Assembly (NCBI GenBank): GCA_030272155.1
Contig: CP126191.1
Coordinates: 9,570,501 to 9,634,500 of the forward strand
Reading direction: 5' to 3'
Source: Tetradesmus obliquus
Lineage: Eukaryota; Chlorophyta; Chlorophyceae; Sphaeropleales; Scenedesmaceae
DNA: 64,000 bases
Shown here one piece after another: positions 60,791-64,000 of the stretch; positions within the stretch are counted from its first letter, which is position 1, and every line of letters begins with the position of its first letter. Position numbers and translations under genes: made by a program. The notes beneath the pieces were generated by a model. That model saw only the letters and a list, made by a program, of their open reading frames with translations. It was not told the DNA's origin and made no database searches.

Positions 60791-63450
60791 GTGAGTTCAA
60801 ATTCGGTCCGCAGGTTGTATGCCTTTATTTCACCAATTTTACTTTGAAAGTAAGACGTGCTATGTTTATGCAACACATGCCATTTGGCAACAGATACAAT
60901 GGGGCGGAAGCTGCCTGACAAAATGACACCAACACTGCAGGCAGCAGCCTGCAGTGACACTGCCCCTTCGTGCAGGGAGCAGGCCCAAAGCAACATAAAT
61001 GCAGACATGTCTTCGACACAAACATTGACGGCAGGCGTGCCTATTGGCTGCCTCGAATTTACATGGGTAATTTCCCTGGAAAGCTGATCAGTGATCATCA
61101 CTGATGCGTCATGATGACGCATGGGATCACCACAAGGAGGTGTTCATGTTGGTACCAGCGTAGGCGCATCAGCAGGCCAGCTGCTGTTGCATTGAACCCT
61201 TAAACTCCGTTTCTGCAGCAGGTATCTTTCACTGCAGAATATATGTATCGTGGCAGCAAGGCATTGTCGCACTCCTTGCATGTCTGGTCAGTCGATTTTT
61301 TGTGCCGCAACCGCTGCGGGCGGCCCTAGGACCAGGGCCTGTCCTACAGCGGCTGCTGTGTAGCCCAGACCTGTCTATGCTCACATATCAACAGCCGCTG
61401 AAGTATAGCCGCATCAGAGGGTAGCTGTGCCACAGCAGCTCCAGTTCCGCTGCATTTGCGTGTTGGGTGACGCACATGGGTGCAGGCACAGCTGTTGTAG
61501 CTGCTGCAGCAGCACTATGGCACTGCGCGGCTGCAGACAGACTGCGTGTCACAGGTGACATCACACGATTAAAAGTGGTTGCATTCACGCGCCCGTCATA
61601 ATTAACCTAGCTTGACCCTGAGTCAGCACATGCTAGAATTCGTCACTTTAACATTGACAAGCACGTGATCACGATGCCGTATGACATGCGAAAGAACACG
61701 GCACTGGCTGCATGAAAAGCACATCAGATGCGCACAGAGGCTGCCCTAGGCCTTGCGCATGCAGCAGCGGGTGCATTGAAGCAGCTACATAAGAAGCTGC
61801 CATACAGACAGGGGCATATAGACGACAGTGCTTTGGGCAAGGGTTTGCCACCTGCCAGCTAGCACACCCGCATGCAGCACCCCTGCATGTAAATGGCATA
61901 CATGCATCGAACAAAACGGATACCAGCAGCTGTTCTCATGATCAACTGCAACACATGTTGTCCAAGGTTAGATCGATAACATGCAACGGTTGCATGTGCC
62001 GGGAACTTGTGCAGCTGATGCTGCAGTGCATTGGCAGCATGTGCAGTTCGCACCACTGCTGTTGGCAAGCATACCTCTGCTTGAACAATGTCAAACAAAA
62101 ACTTCTTGCGCAGTTGCAGATGAATGGAATTCAGCCATCCTGACACAGTTCCTTGCAAGTTGCTGAGCATAGGGATATGCATGCAGCACACAAGCAGCAA
62201 CAACCTGGTGGCCAGAAGATGTATTGTGCTGGGCAGCAGGTTGCTGCTTGCATCATGATACAGTGTGTGGGTGCTCTGGTGTGTGTTGTACAAACATGAG
62301 TGCCCTGCCGCCACGCATCCACACCACAAAAGGGTAGAAGCACTGTGGTTTGGTCAAACTTTGGAAGTCAGCAGTATGCTGCATTTGGTGCTGCATCAAA
62401 GGTATGCTATGCGGGCATACACGACGAAAGCCACAGCCCTGCACACGAACACATGCTGCTTATGGATTGCACAACATGGGTCAACCGCCATCATGTGGCT
62501 AGACATGACATCAAAGCAGTCTTTACGTGATATATTGTGATGGTCGCATGAAAAACATAGGTGTAGTGAAAGATGGTCTCTGCCAGCGATCCCTCAAACC
62601 CCTCAAAACATGAGCTGAAAAGACATGAAAAGACACACACATTAACAGTCGCAGCTGCACACATAGCAGGCAAGTTTATGTACCAGCCCGTGAAATCAAT
62701 CGGCAGCAATGTACACCATTGCTGCGTTGAGCGACCCACTGACAACAGCTGCAGTGAATACACGGGGAGCAACACCAAGGTTAGCACCAACAAGTGCTGC
62801 AGAAATGCTGTGCGAGCAACCACCTGAAGCAAAGGCATTGCACTGTTGGCTGCATGCATGTAGCGTTGCACCAGACGAGAGAAGGCACTGCGTGCTGCGC
62901 AGTTGTCTACATACCATGTCAAAGATGTGGCGTCAAGAGCTCATATGCAAGAGCCTTATATATATGTGAATCTGCAGGTGCTGCACAACCAACAGTGACA
63001 GCATGCGCAGTCCTGGCAGCTTGCAGCAGGTCCTGCTCGAAATGAGAGCTGCTGAAATATCATCTTGTATTGCCTGTGGCGCAGAAGCCAGCAAGGCATT
63101 TGTGATGGTCCTGCAGAAACTGTGCCAAGTAGTTGCTGGTAGAGAAAATAGGATAGTGCTGTGCTGATGTTGCTGCTGGACCCCAACGCCCAGTTGTCAC
63201 CTGGTAACGCCCGACACCCTGATACACTGCGGAGCACCACAGTCATCCCAATGCTGAGCTCCCCAAGCAACATGCCACTGTCAAAAGGGTGCTCATAACA
63301 CCCTATCATTACTTTGTAAGCAACCATTCACTAGCATGACACCACTTTTGTAAAAACCCATGTGCTGCTTCTTGCAGAATCATTCACTTCCCAACACCCT
63401 TTGTGTAGGCTGCATAAAGTCACACAGAGCAACAGCAGGGCCAAGCACAC
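60791..63450. other. Displaced 5' flank of copy C and spacer to copy D
   Basis: No gene recognised. Short frames on both strands lack family features. A near-palindrome (ATGCGTCAT / ATGACGCAT) lies at about 61103-61122. No NOT4 fragment was found here, unlike in the two other spacers. Confidence 0.45.
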
Positions 63451-63796
63451 CTAGAAAGAGATCTGCCTGGAAACCGAACCCCCAGTGGAAAGTGTAGCGT
63501 AGCCGGCAGCTGCCACAGCCGTCACAGTGTATCTGCAGCCCCTGCCGCTCCTGATGCTGCTGGAAGTTATTGTGCCAATGCCATTGGAAAGTGTGGTGAC
63601 TTGTCTGTCGTAAGGGAAGCCAGTGAATGAGGTCAGAGTAGACCACGTGATATACACAAAAGCGCCACCAACAGGTGTTGTGGTGCCTGCACGGTTAATG
63701 GTGACGGTTGCGGTGCATGTGAAGCGGTTGTTGCCGGCTGCTGAGGGACCGGCTATGTTGGCAGAGACGATGGCAAGCGTTGGCAGAGGTGCAGGG
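63451..63796 (-). CDS. Last exon of metalloprotease copy D (rest outside window)
   Basis: Starts after a CTGCAG acceptor with phase 2 (AG/C), exactly like exon 13 of copies A-C, and encodes the Ig-like C-terminal domain: PAPLPTLAIVSANIAGPS, then RFTCTATVTINRAGTTTPVG and YTVTAVAAAGYATL (in parts), ending SRQISF-stop. The family pattern is C-T-A-x-V-T-V ... T-T-L-S-x-G-x-x-T-x-T-S ... C-x-Y-T-V-T. The upstream exons must lie beyond 64000. Whether the copy is complete cannot be seen. Confidence 0.85.
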
Positions 63797-63859
63797 CTGC
63801 AGCAGCAAAAACAGCAGCAAGCAGTATATTGTTGTTAGCGTGAGGCATGCCGTAACTCA

Positions 63860-64000
<141 letters not shown>

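Overview
The window looks like nuclear DNA of a chlorophyte green alga, probably Chlorophyceae of the Scenedesmus/Tetradesmus or another sphaeroplealean type. The evidence is intron-dense genes with GT-AG introns, TGTAA (the chlorophycean poly(A) signal) downstream of several stops, organelle transit peptides, a plant-type PurK-PurE fusion, and very many CAG/CTG triplet arrays. The taxon is an inference. Most exon boundaries below were placed by eye from donor and acceptor sites and checked for reading-phase continuity.

1-25.7 kb holds ordinary single-copy genes. They are a GH88-type glycoside hydrolase (minus, cut by the window edge), a large receptor-like membrane protein with Cys-rich repeats (minus), a 111-residue probably plastid-targeted protein (plus), phosphoribosylaminoimidazole carboxylase PurK-PurE (minus), a leucine-rich-repeat protein (plus), and the CCR4-NOT E3 ligase NOT4 (plus).

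25.7-64 kb is an accessory region built from a tandem array of secreted zinc metalloproteases, all on the minus strand: copy A (28.06-35.91), copy B (39.86-46.60), copy C (48.79-55.74) and the last exon of copy D (63.45-63.80). Each complete copy has 13 exons, including two consecutive microexons of 26 and 20 nt. The domain order is that of bacterial proteins: signal peptide, metzincin-like catalytic domain with HExxHxxGxxHD, pre-peptidase C-terminal (jelly-roll-like) domain, Pro-Ser linker, Ig-like domain. Copy C carries two alternative versions of exon 7 and an apparent frameshift in exon 11. Decayed fragments of the 3' end of NOT4 lie between the copies, so the array seems to have grown by duplicating a unit [NOT4 3' end + protease].

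Mobile DNA has colonised the array. There are two near-identical 5'-truncated LINE copies and a short third, all ending in (TGTAA)n, and a tRNA-derived SINE-like repeat. A 5.0-kb element with identical 723-bp terminal direct repeats and a TCT target duplication sits in the promoter of copy C. It encodes an IS630/Tc1-like DDE transposase, interrupted by a stop codon. The transposase intron is filled by an antisense ORF resembling PD-(D/E)XK nucleases. This element and the possible mutually exclusive exon pair of copy C are the most unusual things in the window.
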